DNA of 64,000 bases. It comes from Euptelea pleiosperma. Lineage: Eukaryota; Streptophyta; Magnoliopsida; Ranunculales; Eupteleaceae. The notes beneath the pieces were generated by a model. The model did not search any database and was not told the origin of the DNA. It saw only the letters and a program-made list of their open reading frames with translations. Numbering within the stretch: position 1 is the first letter of the stretch; each line of letters opens with the position of its first letter. A program made the position numbers and the translations under genes. Location of the stretch: NCBI GenBank assembly GCA_035048495.1, contig CM068553.1, positions 24,243,190-24,307,189 of the forward strand. The letters are read 5' to 3'. Below are positions 36,401 through 42,960 of the stretch, one piece after another.

Positions 36401-39400
36401 CTCAAGGGAGCTTGGGCTCCACTATTCCTCTTGTCTCCCTTTCTCTAATCAAGCCCCCAAGTCGAGGGGTTGGGCTTGGGTCAACTTTGCCAAGACCCCA
36501 AGTCTAATAGTTTGGCTTACAAAATAATCTCTTATCAAATCATGCTTGGGTGGGCCTATTACATGGCCCACAAAGTTAGTCTCATAATCAGTCTAGGCCC
36601 TAAGGCCTCGTGAAAATAATTGGGCCAATCATAGCCCCAAATCAAATCTAATTTTGGCCCATAGGATCTAGGCTAGTATAGGCCTTTTATGCATTTGGGC
36701 CTAAGTCTATATTCATAAAAAAACCAGGCTCTCATGCATGTTTACCGTGTTCGGATAAGCTAACTCCATGTCCATCTCATCAATTTTACAAATGGGCTCA
36801 TTATCGGTCTAGGCCCTAAGGCCTTATGAAAATAATTGTGCCAATCACAGCCCCAAATCAAATCTAATTTTGGCCCATAGAGTCTAGGCTGGTATGGGCT
36901 CTTCTATGTGTTTGGGCCATCTAAAGCCTATCTCCATTGCTTCTTGCTGCATGAGTCACCTGTTAACACCTTTTCTACTTTGTGTCTAATACTTCCATTT
37001 GCTTGTTTTATATTTTTGTCTCTTATGCTAATGTGCAGGTGTCAAGCATATATCATGGAAATATAGGAATGTGTTGGGTGTGTTACACACTATAAAAAAA
37101 TCCCATGCTGTGCTCTTCTACTATTTTTACAATGAGTTATTTTAAACAAATGGGGGTGGTCATGCTCTCAATGAAATTTTTTTTTCTTCAACATAATTAA
37201 TTGTTTTGGGGTCCAATTGAGTGTGTGTCACACACTGAATTGGACCCAAAACTAACATTTTCTTCGTAAACTTCAATAATTTTGTGGTGGGGTATGCTTA
37301 CCTCTTCGGAAGTTTGTACGCATGGCAGCATCATCCAACAACCAGGTACGTGTCTGTTAGACACTTGTTCAGACACAAGGAATCACCAACATTCTCACCA
37401 TGCCTGATACGCGTCCACTTGATGGTTGTTGCTAAAACTCCATCATCTGTTGCTCTTTCCAACCACATCACCTCTCCATCAGTCTTTGATTAGAACTCTT
37501 CACCGCTTCAAACCCTCATGCCAAAGCTAGTTGGTATTTGGCCCAAATGAGCCAAACTGACACGTGGTGGTCCTATAGTAGCTTTAGGTAGTTAAGATAG
37601 CTGTCATGCTACCCCTTTTTACATACAACGCCCTCTAACAACTTGCTCCATAGCTCCACCAGCTGCACGATCAAGACCATTTTCTTGTGCAGCAACAAAA
37701 CAACCTTTATCTTCGTGGCTGGTGGTCAAACCATATAGATGTTCAGATCCTACTAGTTGAAAAATCAACCGATGGAAATGAATCCAATCCAACGGTTCAA
37801 CCAAATTCCAGAAATCATTCCTCCAGAAACCTCCCTTGGCGCACTAGCACGCGTCAACGGCCTCTCAATCACCTTGCACACGTCTCCCACAGTAGCAGCA
37901 TACAACTCCATTAGCTACATCTTTATCGTTGTTAATCGGTCATTCCAGCTATCCAACCGTGCATGCCACCAATGCTACAACCATGCAAGTCACACCATTC
38001 CTGCCCAAAGCAATGTAACCAACCGTCTGATGACTCCCCCAATCTGAGAATCACCATCACCTGCTCCAGCTCCTCCAACCGAATGAAGCACCCCTACTAT
38101 CATTCTCCACCAGTAGATCATCCTCTATGCACCTGGCAGATCATGTTATGCAGCAACTTAGGTGCATCTCCATCAACTCCAACGTCGTCGTCTGACCAAC
38201 CGTGCATGGTAAAGAAGCTTGTTGTGGCAAATCGTGAAATCTGCCTAAAAACTCCACCAACAGCCGATGATCCATGTGGTTGTTTCCTACAGTTCGCCAC
38301 CAAGTGCTCCATCAACATCTCACATCTGACATCTCCTCCACCATCTTCTCGACCATACAACAACAAGCTGATGCATTCTACACCGTTGGATACTGAAGAT
38401 CAAAGAGGCTGCATGATAGAGGATGGAGGAGACTTGTTGCTACTTGTGCAATACATGGAGGTTTTGTAAGAAACCCAATGATGATTGGCCAAACCAAAGT
38501 GGATCGTGCGATTCACATCGATTTGGTGAAACGTTGGTTGAAGACATCATCATGGATGATAAATCACCGGAGATCCATGTGTCTCCATTGCCAACATCAA
38601 ATCTTGCATGATGAAGCTCAAAATTCCCACAGACGGCGCCATTTTGTGGAGGGTCGAAACGGGTTTGCCGTTCGATCTCCGATCCTCCCTCCACAAGCAA
38701 TCAACATGATAGTTTAATCAAATAATAAACATAATCAACTTAAAGGCGATAAATCAAAAGAAACACAAACGCAATACGTATGTGGTTCGTCGCCAGTCTC
38801 ATGCCGGCGACTACGTCCACGGGAAGTCGATCTCCGACCAATCTTCATTATAGAAATTCATAGTTTACAATCTCTCTCTCTAACTTCTCTTTCTCTAGCT
38901 TCTCTCTACATACATCTTTCTCTCTCTAGCTTCCTCCATCAAAAGCCGATCTATTCTCCATCTATACACCATTTCCTTTATAGGGTTCCTCATGCAACAT
39001 GTGTCGACGCAAGATGAATTTTAGGGTTTAGGGTAGCGATATAGTGCTTCGCGGTGTATAGCTCCCGATATGATGATGACTTGTCATTTTATGTACCCAC
39101 AGATGACATGGCTATTTTTGTTAAAAGACCGGTCCAAACTATCTCGTGTATTTCAAACCTTTTACAATGAAATAAATGTTCATCTTAATACCAAGCTCCG
39201 CATCTTACGATCAGATAATGCACTTGAATACACCCAAATTGTTGTACAGACTTTTGTGTTGATCATGGAATCCTCCATCAAACATCTTGAGTTCATACCT
39301 CCCAGCAAAACAGTGTTGCTAAATGCAAAAATCATCACCTTCTTGATGTTACTCATACCTTAATGATTAATATGAATGTCCCAAATTCCTATTGAGCCGA

Positions 39401-42400
39401 TGCCCTCTTGACTGCCTACTACTTGATTAATCGCATGTCATCGTGAGTTCTAGGAAATCAATTACCATTTTCTCTTCTCTACCCTAGAAACCCACCCTTT
39501 GGGCTTCCTCCTGTGTGTTTGGTTGTGTCATTTTCATACAGAATCTCGGACCTGGGGAAAACATAGTATGGACTTCCTTTTTTAAGGAGTTTGGAACGAG
39601 TTGGGTGATGTCGGGCACCTTCAAGGAGTTTCTTTTCAGTTGGCAATCTAAGGCATTTTCCTTGAGAGGGAAGATTTTATGGCAAATGCTTCCTTTTGCG
39701 ATTAGTTGGGGTCTGTGGTCGGAGAGAAATCAGAGAACATTCGAAGGAAAGAATCAAGATACACAAGCAATCATTTTGAATAAAAAGGAAATGATGTTCT
39801 TATGGTCGAAGTGTTTCAAGGAGTGCAAAGGGCATTTCTTTGAAGACTTCGTTTTTAGATGGGACCTTTTATGCTTGAGAGATGTATGATGTTTGCATCG
39901 TTTTTTTATTTTCTCATCTTTGTTTTAAATTCAAATCAGTCTTTAGCAAGCCACCTCGACCTCTAAAGCTGGTTCCTAAATGCTAATCCTAATACAATTG
40001 AAAACTAACTCAAATTGAAAATTAACCTTCTAGAAACAAGGACTCTAATTTAAAAAAATGGACTACAACAATAAATAGAAACTTAAATGACTAAATGATG
40101 GGCTAGTTGGACTGCTGAAGATGTACTCGTTGATCAGCTTCAGAAGTAATGTACTTGAACTCTTAGCAAGACATTTGGAACAGAATTTCAAAAGGACATT
40201 AAGTAAACTTGTTGACTTCATTGAGAGTAATTATGTGGAGAAGACACCTTCGAAATCAATGATATGAATGATAAACTTATTGCTTTCCCGATAACAACTT
40301 CCCCAAAGAACTCTCGAAAAGCACAAATCACATTATCGTTTATAGCCCATTAATGAAAATAAAACTGCCTAGAAGATATATGGCACTGGAGCACTTATTT
40401 GGCAAATACAATTGACTCCCTCAAACATTTCCTCCATTATAAAGATGCGGGGTCTCAATGAAAAAAAATTTCATTCTTGCACAAAACAAATTCAGGACAA
40501 AATTGAACATATCATCATCCAACTCCTTAGATAACATTTTGAAGAAATCTTCCACCATGACCCAATTCCCCAATACTCCCATCATAATTCTTACACGAAA
40601 CAAATTCGGGATAAATTTAATGCATCATCATCCAACTCCTTAGATAACATTTTGAAGAACTCTTCTGATTACTCCCCAAAAGGCCACGACTGATGGGGAC
40701 GTGAGATTAAATTCCTTTATCTAATAGCCCAAATCTAGGCTCTCAGTCGAACTCTCCTTCGTGGGTCCCATTTCACACGGCCCATCCCACCCCAAGTGTG
40801 CCCCATTTACGCAGGCTGCCCCACTCGAGCTCGGTGTGAAAATGTCCCTGCATTATCTTCCACCAGTGACCCAATTCCCCGATATCCCCCAACACTCCAC
40901 CACTTTCCATCTCTATTCTAGAAATACTATATATTGATCATCTTCTTGTAGGTGGATTCCCTTCCTTTTAGCCATTTTATTCAATACTTTTGCTTTAGAA
41001 GCACTCCTCCATTTTCAAAAGCATTTTGGTCTGAGTTAAATCATACTATGCAAGAGTTTATAAATCTTTGGCCCTTTGAGGTGAAACCCAAGTCATCGTG
41101 GATCACTTGACATTTCATTTATGACGAAATATGATATTTGGAGCATTTTCCGTGACATGAGAACCGCTAAAATAAGGCACAATTGCATTACGTAATAATG
41201 TAAATGGAGGACTAACATTAATGGTCAATTCCCATGTTTCCAACCCGAAGAACAATAACTGCTATTGCAAAAGTTCTCTGCGGAAAACACAATCTCAGAA
41301 CAATACATCATATCATCTTCAAAATTTAGCAATAGCTTAAGAATTTAATACTAACACATATACAAGTGCAACTCCCTTATTCCCTACATTAATTCGAAGA
41401 CATCCAAAACAATAAAGATCCAGGTTTGCAGAGAAGGAGATGGTAAAAAAAGGCTGTCAAAATTTTACATTGATAAAGTTAAAAAAATCACAATTAAAAA
41501 CATACTTCTCAGCATGTGAGCGACAAAGTTGCAAACAAAATGAGTGGAATGTGCTGATCATAAGTTCCCTTGCTGCTGCCTTCCCTGACACCACTCCAAT
41601 CCGATCCCTCATCTCAGATGCAGCTGCTGTTGTGAAGGTCATAGCCAGAATGTGGGAAGGACCCATGCCCTAAAAATGTTGTAGAGGCTAAGAAACAAGA
41701 ACCAGCAGAAACAAATGAGTAGAAAAACACAACATTCATGGAGATCATGTGTCAATACCTCATGGAGCAGCATCAAAACACGCCCAACCATTGTTGAGGT
41801 CTGACATCAAAACCGACAACATCAGTCATAACTTCCTCGAAACAGCAAATTTAAGAACAAAAGAAATAAGAACAGATCTTCAGACATTAAAAGACAAACC
41901 TTTCCACTTCCTGGACCTGCAACGATCATTAAAGGGATCGAAATATCACCACAAGCTGCCTCCTTTTGTTGGTCATTAAGAGACTGCAAATAGTCTGAAT
42001 ATGCTTGTGGCAAGTTCCCAATATTCATAGCTAGAGACGTATCAGACTCTTCCGCTCCTGCTTCAGGCTCGTCCCTCAAGTCTAATACACCTTCAGTTTC
42101 CAGAAGCTTCTCGGTAAAAACAGACTCCAAATTAGTCTGATCACCACTACTTTTCTCATTGCACTGACTTCCACAAGAAGGATCACCGGGTGGATCCTGC
42201 TGTTCTATCTTCTCCGCAGACCTCTGCTCGCATAAAGCATCAATTTCTTTCAAAATGGCCTCATCAAAATCGTCATCAGGACCAACAGGCGAAGAGAATG
42301 CATCACTTAAATTATAGCATTCAGTTGGCTTTGTTGGAGTTACATTGGACGTTGATGCAAATCCATCTTCTATGGGAGCATCAACTATCCATGAATTGAA

Positions 42401-42844
42401 TTTTACATGATCATTCTGGTTCTTGATAGATATCCTTTCAGGACATGATCTGATACACTTGGTATTGTTTAGACGTGCCCCCTTCAGGGAAATGGGTGAT
42501 GGTGTGTTTATCTGTACATCATTAAGAGGAATTCTATCGACGCTGTTTTTATCTTCATTTCTGGAAGCCGAAATTCACCAAATAAATATATCAATTTATA
42601 AACTAACTTTGCATTTTCATCAATCATGAAACATTCTACGGTGGAAAAACGATCAAATGAGGGACCAAAAATGGATAACTAACTTTAGATGATCAAGACT
42701 TGAGATTGAAGCGGTATCGTGAGGCCGCTTACGAGTGAGAAGTGCCTTTGCAGCTCTGAAATTCTGCGATATTCGAGCCCTTTGTTCCTCTGTGATTCCT
42801 TTGTTAAGCAATTGAGGCGTTTTGAAAACGTTTTCTTTGTTCAT
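9432..42844 (-). CDS. SRS2-like: SRS2-like UvrD/Rep-family DNA helicase, 3' end outside window
   Basis: Sixteen coding exons, listed separately, join in phase to 769 codons with no internal stop. Family: superfamily 1A 3'-5' DNA helicase, which unwinds DNA using ATP. Yeast Srs2 strips Rad51 and restrains recombination in the nucleus; the plant role is inferred from homology. Visible motifs: Walker A AGPGSGKT (268-275), Ia [16 protein letters not shown], Ib STFHSFC, Walker B DEFQD (479-483), [16 protein letters not shown] (505-517), IV NYRS (540-543) and ILYRR (625-629). A long acidic N-terminal extension precedes the helicase core. Motifs V and VI and the C-terminus are absent; their exons must lie left of base 1 or have been lost to the TE nest at 1-9.1 kb. 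I recall plant homologues as about 1.1 thousand residues. Whether the locus is still functional cannot be settled from the window. Confidence 0.93.
9901..9967 (-). CDS. SRS2-like: SRS2-like helicase exon 15
   Basis: 67 nt encoding [20 protein letters not shown] and HR. Acceptor TCATAG, donor GTAAGC. The Arg codon split with exon 14 (AG + G) fits. Confidence 0.9.
9968..10787. other. Intron sequence, no gene seen
   Basis: AT-rich intron 14 sequence. A GGCCTGTTTGGAAA motif near 10144, typical of DNA-transposon termini, hints at a MITE end, but no paired terminus was established. Confidence 0.4.
10788..12018. mobile_element. MITE-like DNA element with imperfect inverted termini
   Basis: Left end reads TTCTGTTTGGGAACCAGG then an AATTGGAAATTGCAAAT stretch. 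Right end is its imperfect inverse, with ATTGCAATTCC and CCTGGTTCCAAACAG. There is no coding capacity. The interior (11030-11650) is rich in short GGGTC/GATC(T) words. No clean TSD found, so the superfamily is unknown. Confidence 0.45.
12225..12720 (+). repeat. Diverged LTR/leader fragment of the 33.3-kb element family
   Basis: Contains the end-of-LTR signature GCTCCGCCATCA followed by AACCCTCCTTGTTGAAAAG and AATTCGACCTTGAATTC. The same signature is at 33847-33900. The upstream LTR-like part shares AATAGTAAAAAC words with that family. It is truncated by the LINE that starts near 12720. Confidence 0.6.
12720..15330 (+). pseudogene. L1-type LINE, ORF2 remnant
   Basis: In order: an endonuclease piece [13 protein letters not shown] (about 12752), an internal deletion, then RT blocks [62 protein letters not shown] and QFADDILVF. 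The RT C-terminal part follows, with [20 protein letters not shown] and [20 protein letters not shown], then a zf-RVT-like region to about 15060. Many stops and frameshifts. The 3' end near 15290 has TTTAATGAATACC and an A-rich tail. It sits in intron 14 of the helicase, opposite to the gene. Confidence 0.88.
13517..13632 (+). repeat. 58-bp tandem duplication over LINE RT active site
   Basis: Two near-identical units starting CGATATCCCACC at 13517 and 13575 each contain the FADD codons (13534-13545 and 13592-13603). Since 58 is not a multiple of three, the second copy is out of frame. Confidence 0.9.
15331..15537. other. Intron sequence, possible Copia RT trace
   Basis: A stretch near 15370 reads weakly like the Copia block [17 protein letters not shown]. 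Too short and degraded to annotate as a gene. Confidence 0.25.
15538..16048 (-). mobile_element. Tandem TRIM retrotransposon: three LTRs, two internal domains
   Basis: On the minus strand: LTR A 16043-15925, LTR B 15857-15737 and LTR C 15662-15543, each about 120 bp, beginning TGTTA and ending (A)ACA or ATA. Each of the first two is followed directly by a primer site (TGGTATTAGAGC, TGCTATCAGAGC) and a roughly 75-bp internal domain ending in CTGAGGG(GG)CG before the next LTR. No coding capacity. Flanking pentamers TGATA (16048-16044) and TGATG (15542-15538) are a 4/5 TSD. This is the TRIM structure in its multi-LTR form, arisen by recombination between LTRs. It depends on enzymes of autonomous elements. 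Confidence 0.88.
16049..16841. other. Intron sequence, nothing recognised
   Basis: AT-rich, with a pyrimidine run near 16380-16425. No domain, terminal repeat or coding frame noted. Confidence 0.4.
16842..16942 (-). CDS. SRS2-like: SRS2-like helicase exon 14
   Basis: 101 nt encoding [20 protein letters not shown] and AKISGTFK plus a split Arg codon. Acceptor TTGCAG, donor GTTTTT. The next intron (6.9 kb) carries the TRIM array and a LINE. Confidence 0.9.
17014..17640. mobile_element. MITE-like element with CCGG-rich subterminal repeats
   Basis: Left end AGCAGTGTTTTGAAACTTG and right end (inverse) AGCAATGTTCTGAAAACC are imperfect inverted termini. The subterminal parts are packed with AACCGG/ACCCGG words on both sides, and the interior is AT-rich and non-coding. 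Lies in intron 13, next to the end of exon 13. TSD not resolved. Confidence 0.5.
17697..17810 (-). CDS. SRS2-like: SRS2-like helicase exon 13
   Basis: 114 nt encoding [20 protein letters not shown] to [11 protein letters not shown]. Acceptor TAATAG; donor GTATTT chosen because it keeps phase 0 into exon 14. Confidence 0.88.
18223..18430 (-). repeat. 3' LTR of minus-strand Copia fragment
   Basis: On the minus strand the polypurine tract TTGAGGGGGAG (18441-18431) is followed by TATTATAAGATAC and about 200 bp ending CTAATCTAACA. The expected first dinucleotide TG reads TA, a probable C-to-T decay. Confidence 0.75.
18431..19090 (-). pseudogene. Copia RT end and RNase H, minus strand
   Basis: Minus-strand frames read [54 protein letters not shown], then [20 protein letters not shown] and [10 protein letters not shown]. 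The RNase H first Asp lies in YIDVDWVG. The upstream pol and 5' LTR are missing. It abuts a gypsy LTR end at 19091. It lies in the helicase intron 12 in the same orientation as the gene. Confidence 0.9.
19091..19268. repeat. Gypsy LTR end fragment
   Basis: Ends AATTGGGGCGTGACA at 19268, the same terminal signature as at 1332. As at 1332, it abuts a Copia fragment. The rest is too short to classify. Confidence 0.5.
19269..19755. other. Intron 12 sequence, nothing recognised
   Basis: AT-rich intron without recognised repeat termini or coding frames. Confidence 0.4.
19756..19839 (-). CDS. SRS2-like: SRS2-like helicase exon 12
   Basis: 84 nt encoding [20 protein letters not shown] and GVAFYRKK. 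Acceptor CCACAG, donor GTTGCT. The next intron (1.9 kb) carries a minus-strand Copia end. Confidence 0.93.
19931..20092 (-). CDS. SRS2-like: SRS2-like helicase exon 11
   Basis: 162 nt encoding [20 protein letters not shown] to [10 protein letters not shown]. Acceptor TAATAG, donor GTGAAG. Confidence 0.93.
20169..20294 (-). CDS. SRS2-like: SRS2-like helicase exon 10 (motif IV)
   Basis: 126 nt encoding [20 protein letters not shown] and on to [12 protein letters not shown] is motif IV. Acceptor TTTCAG, donor GTATCC. Confidence 0.95.
20473..20547 (-). CDS. SRS2-like: SRS2-like helicase exon 9 (motif III)
   Basis: 75 nt encoding [20 protein letters not shown] then PNHKE. It completes motif III with exon 8. 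Acceptor CTGCAG, donor GTCTTG. Confidence 0.95.
20662..20795 (-). CDS. SRS2-like: SRS2-like helicase exon 8 (motif II)
   Basis: 134 nt encoding [20 protein letters not shown] and [15 protein letters not shown] is the Walker B/DExx motif. Acceptor GTTCAG, donor GTGCAC. Confidence 0.95.
20913..21018 (-). CDS. SRS2-like: SRS2-like helicase exon 7
   Basis: 106 nt encoding [20 protein letters not shown] and [15 protein letters not shown]. Acceptor AATCAG, donor GTTCAT. Leaves one base for the next exon. Confidence 0.92.
21106..21162 (-). CDS. SRS2-like: SRS2-like helicase exon 6 (57 nt)
   Basis: Encodes [19 protein letters not shown]. Acceptor GTTTCAG, donor GTAAGC, phase 0. Confidence 0.92.
22035..22850 (-). 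repeat. Imperfect direct duplication of about 210 bp
   Basis: 22035-22255 and 22645-22850 share CCAATGTACTCCCCAA, CGTATCCCAATTTAAACCC and CCTTCAACTTCAATGCATCA blocks in the same order. The minus strand reads DALKLKET in both, so a piece of the gypsy internal region is duplicated. The intervening 22330-22580 ends in TATACATACTTATC plus an A-run that looks like a LINE tail. Confidence 0.7.
22860..23480 (-). pseudogene. Gypsy gag remnant
   Basis: Minus-strand frames read a retrotransposon gag block with [30 protein letters not shown] and [20 protein letters not shown], then a decayed CCHC knuckle [14 protein letters not shown], where the first Cys is Tyr and the last is lost. Stops and frameshifts throughout. 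The arrangement fits gag of the gypsy element around it. Confidence 0.6.
24512..24692 (+). mobile_element. SINE-like insertion
   Basis: Contains GAGTTCGAATCACC, close to a tRNA B box (GGTTCGAATCC), GC-rich against an AT-rich intron, and ends in an A-rich tail (CAAAAGAAAACAAAAAAAC). No clear A box or TSD was established. Confidence 0.4.
26197..26646. other. Intron 5 sequence, nothing recognised
   Basis: A stretch near 26240-26520 has loosely coding-like composition, but no domain was recognised. Confidence 0.35.
26647..26848 (-). CDS. SRS2-like: SRS2-like helicase exon 5
   Basis: 202 nt encoding [20 protein letters not shown] up to KKWQKFVTQ. Acceptor TATTACAG, donor GTTAGT. The split lysine codon with exon 4 (AA + A) fits exactly, which supports joining across the giant intron. 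Confidence 0.92.
27120..27640 (-). pseudogene. RTE-type LINE 3' end
   Basis: Minus strand reads [10 protein letters not shown], then further blocks ending [20 protein letters not shown] and a tail of ATGATGATGAC repeats. The conserved ending (HVADP.., GGGATAAGGCTTATGATGATG) is the hallmark 3' end of plant RTE LINEs. 5'-truncated, with several stops. It lies just inside the giant helicase intron 4. Confidence 0.8.
27655..27915 (+). mobile_element. LINE 3'-end fragment
   Basis: Non-coding pyrimidine-rich 3' end finishing TTTATACTTATCAAAATAA, similar in style to the LINE tail near 22550. Strongly 5'-truncated. Confidence 0.4.
28060..28340 (+). pseudogene. Copia gag end/protease fragment (interrupted Copia, part 1)
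   Basis: Reads [20 protein letters not shown] then [14 protein letters not shown] and HMTG-like NMTGDIRLK, the gag-to-protease boundary of a Copia. The protease DSG region is frameshifted. The same Copia resumes at about 31060 and again at 39107. Confidence 0.65.
28430..31010 (+). repeat. LTR-like insertion inside the interrupted Copia
   Basis: Non-coding block separating two parts of one Copia. It has a candidate promoter, CCTATAAAGGGGAAAG near 29558, followed by a long CT-rich leader (29580-30700). The terminal motifs and TSD were not found, so it may be a solo LTR or an unresolved element. It carries a hAT MITE at 29785-29934. Confidence 0.4.
29785..29934. mobile_element. hAT-type MITE, 150 bp, TSD CTCAAGAC
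   Basis: Perfect 19-bp terminal inverted repeats CAAGGATTTAAATTTCGGT / ACCGAAATTTAAATCCTTG. The 8-bp target duplication CTCAAGAC is at 29777-29784 and 29935-29942. 8-bp TSDs are characteristic of the hAT superfamily. The inside is non-coding and itself partly palindromic (GAAACAGGTTTCGGT against ACCGAAATTG). Confidence 0.93.
31060..31600 (+). pseudogene. Copia pre-integrase and integrase N-terminus (part 2)
   Basis: Reads [40 protein letters not shown], then [20 protein letters not shown] and [20 protein letters not shown] (first integrase Asp), ending VFVDDFSMM. It is cut at GATGA (31596-31600) by an LTR. The rest of the core resumes at 39107. Confidence 0.88.
32119..32340 (+). pseudogene. 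Tat-lineage archaeal-type RNase H fragment in filler
   Basis: Reads [17 protein letters not shown] then [18 protein letters not shown], the last part of the second RNase H of Tat gypsy elements. Compare NRHADALAYVAAMLG at about 60870 in this window. Only the C-terminal third is present. Confidence 0.75.
32341..32786. other. Filler sequence with AT repeat
   Basis: Contains an (AT)n-rich stretch at 32433-32473. The rest (32570-32786) has no recognised TE or gene; its composition recalls organelle DNA, but nothing specific was identified. Confidence 0.3.
33671..35095. repeat. 25-bp palindromic TATA-like repeats in both LTRs
   Basis: At 33671-33790 and 35003-35095 each LTR has four to five units of about 25 bp centred on the palindrome TTACTATAAATAGTAA. 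They carry TATAAATA readable on the plus strand. Degraded AATAGTAAAAAC relics occur in the related fragment near 12360. Confidence 0.85.
34116..34625 (-). CDS. 169-aa gag-N-terminus-like ORF of the 1.8-kb element
   Basis: Starts ATG at 34625, shortly after the primer site, and runs intact to 34116. The N-terminal half ([20 protein letters not shown], then repeated [14 protein letters not shown]) is coiled-coil-like. A proline run [14 protein letters not shown] follows at about residues 55-68, then a basic [14 protein letters not shown] stretch and an acidic tail rich in E/D. No gag capsid core or CCHC knuckle. The layout recalls the extreme N-terminus of gag of gypsy elements with the same primer site, so it may be a truncated gag. 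It is the only intact element ORF in this nest; function unknown. Confidence 0.6.
   Translation of the reverse strand: MSHIGLQSLVAVLAKLNYVINRFESGLSDQINRIESKLEARISARILISNYCFGKSLPPPPPAFPPLPGKLLEGFTAKNPLKRSQGKSRRKISKEIKAIEQEGVFPSKENEKIDEEEKAKTEELANPEAPIVVSDEKMEDNHIDPHVVMENENDDSLVQTLQLKMAQIV
35510..35800. repeat. 34-bp tandem array in LARD-like element
   Basis: Unit CATAACTGCGATAGCCGATA plus TCTGAGAATAACGC, with adjacent copies 34 bp apart, about seven diverged copies. It lies just upstream (sense strand) of the 3' LTR. Confidence 0.85.
35836..36140. repeat. 44-bp tandem array in LARD-like element
   Basis: Unit AACTTCAAGCCGAGTCCGAC plus TCCCATTTCTGGAAGTGGATCGGT, copies 44 bp apart, about six copies, the last ones with a variant ending (TTCATCACTAGAAGTGGAC). 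Confidence 0.88.
36590..36930. repeat. Direct repeat of about 110 bp
   Basis: Blocks at 36590-36705 and 36815-36925 share CTAGGCCCTAAGGCC, GAAAATAATTG and CCCCAAATCAAATCTAATTT. Part of the LARD-like element interior, non-coding. Confidence 0.75.
37203..37254. repeat. Hairpin with about 24-bp arms
   Basis: GTTTTGGGGTCCAATTGAGT.. is followed, after a tight loop in GTGTGTGTCACACAC, by its inverse ..GAATTGGACCCAAAAC. One base is unpaired and one mismatched. Confidence 0.8.
37260..38623. other. Unrecognised interior of LARD-like element
   Basis: Both strands have medium open frames (for example 37963-38469 plus, 38118-38366 minus) rich in His, Pro and Ser, with no domain recognised. GC is higher than in neighbours, so it may be captured host sequence. 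Confidence 0.35.
38624..38641 (-). other. Primer binding site, Tat/gypsy type
   Basis: Minus strand TGGCGCCGTCTGTGGGAA, three bases after the LTR. Closely matches the site at 56758 in the Tat element. Confidence 0.88.
38645..39101 (-). repeat. 5' LTR of LARD-like element
   Basis: 457 bp, inverted TGTGG..CCACA ends. Nearly identical to 31601-31877 and 33059-33333 plus 35171-35370. Confidence 0.92.
39107..39555 (+). pseudogene. Copia integrase core and C-terminus (part 3)
   Basis: Resumes after TSD GATGA with [20 protein letters not shown], then [14 protein letters not shown] (second Asp), a frameshifted [15 protein letters not shown] block where the catalytic Glu is lost, [14 protein letters not shown] and [13 protein letters not shown]. 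Truncated by a LINE at about 39555, so RT and RNase H are missing. Confidence 0.85.
39556..40010 (+). pseudogene. L1-type LINE 3' fragment (zf-RVT end)
   Basis: Reads [51 protein letters not shown] and so on, the C-terminal zinc-binding RT region of plant L1 ORF2. The 3' end near 39950-39980 resembles that of the LINE at 15220 (CCTCTA/TAGGCTGGTT). 5'-truncated, fused in frame to Copia integrase. Confidence 0.78.
40011..41505. other. Intron 4 end; includes a 113-bp-spaced direct repeat
   Basis: 40475-40550 and 40588-40665 are diverged direct copies (CATCATCCAACTCCTTAGAT and AACATTTTGAAGAA in both). Nothing else recognised up to exon 4. Confidence 0.45.
41506..41669 (-). CDS. SRS2-like: SRS2-like helicase exon 4 (motifs Ia, Ib)
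   Basis: 164 nt encoding [20 protein letters not shown] through [17 protein letters not shown]. Acceptor TTTTTAG, donor GTATGT at 41505. The following intron is about 14.7 kb. Confidence 0.95.
41759..41800 (-). CDS. SRS2-like: SRS2-like helicase exon 3 (42 nt)
   Basis: Encodes [14 protein letters not shown] and supplies the Thr that completes GKT of Walker A. Acceptor GTCAG, donor GTATTG, phase 0 at both ends. Confidence 0.92.
41900..42560 (-). CDS. SRS2-like: SRS2-like helicase exon 2 (N-terminal extension, Walker A)
   Basis: 661 nt, acceptor CTTCCAG and donor GTTTGT. It encodes the acidic N-terminal extension including [20 protein letters not shown], then [16 protein letters not shown] (Q-motif-like) and IVAGPGSGK. 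It ends exactly after the Walker lysine. Confidence 0.93.
42684..42844 (-). CDS. SRS2-like: SRS2-like helicase exon 1 (start codon)
   Basis: Starts ATG at 42844, encoding [20 protein letters not shown]. The donor is GTTAGT at 42683. It ends two bases into a codon (161 nt). It is the first ATG with coding continuity after the 5'UTR intron. Confidence 0.9.
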
Positions 42845-42884
42845 TTCTTTTTAATCAAAGTGAGATCGAAAACACCCTTTTTAC

Positions 42885-42960
42885 CTGTCGAGGTGAAAGA
42901 AATTTGAAACAAAAACTAGTACTGTATGGAGAGAGAAAGAGGTGAAGTTTGGATACTTAC
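42885..42960 (-). other. 5'UTR intron of helicase gene
   Basis: Minus strand CATCCAG then GTAAGTATCC (donor at 42960) and CTCGACAG (acceptor ending 42885). A 76-bp intron in the leader just before exon 1. The leader exon contains a six-codon upstream ORF (MERRLL). Confidence 0.65.

Larger units (their letters stand above)
33059..39101 (-). mobile_element. Non-autonomous LTR element (LARD-like), TSD GATGA, Tat-type PBS
   Basis: Minus-strand element. 5' LTR is 39101-38645 (457 bp, TGTGGGTAC..CCTCCACA). The primer site TGGCGCCGTCTGTGGGAA (38641-38624) lies three bases inside. The internal part is 38644-35371. A GA-rich polypurine tract (about 35386-35374, GAGAGGGGGC) precedes the 3' LTR, made of 35370-35171 plus 33333-33059 and split by another element. 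TSD GATGA at 33054-33058 and 39102-39106. No gag or pol; the internal part holds tandem arrays and long unrecognised sequence. The primer site and arrays before the 3' LTR match the Tat gypsy at 56-64 kb, suggesting a parasite of Tat machinery. It lies inside Copia integrase. Confidence 0.88.

Noticed and set aside
37963..38469. 168-codon plus-strand His/Pro/Ser-rich frame
   Set aside because: Within the LARD-like element on its antisense strand; no domain, and similar length frames overlap it on the other strand.
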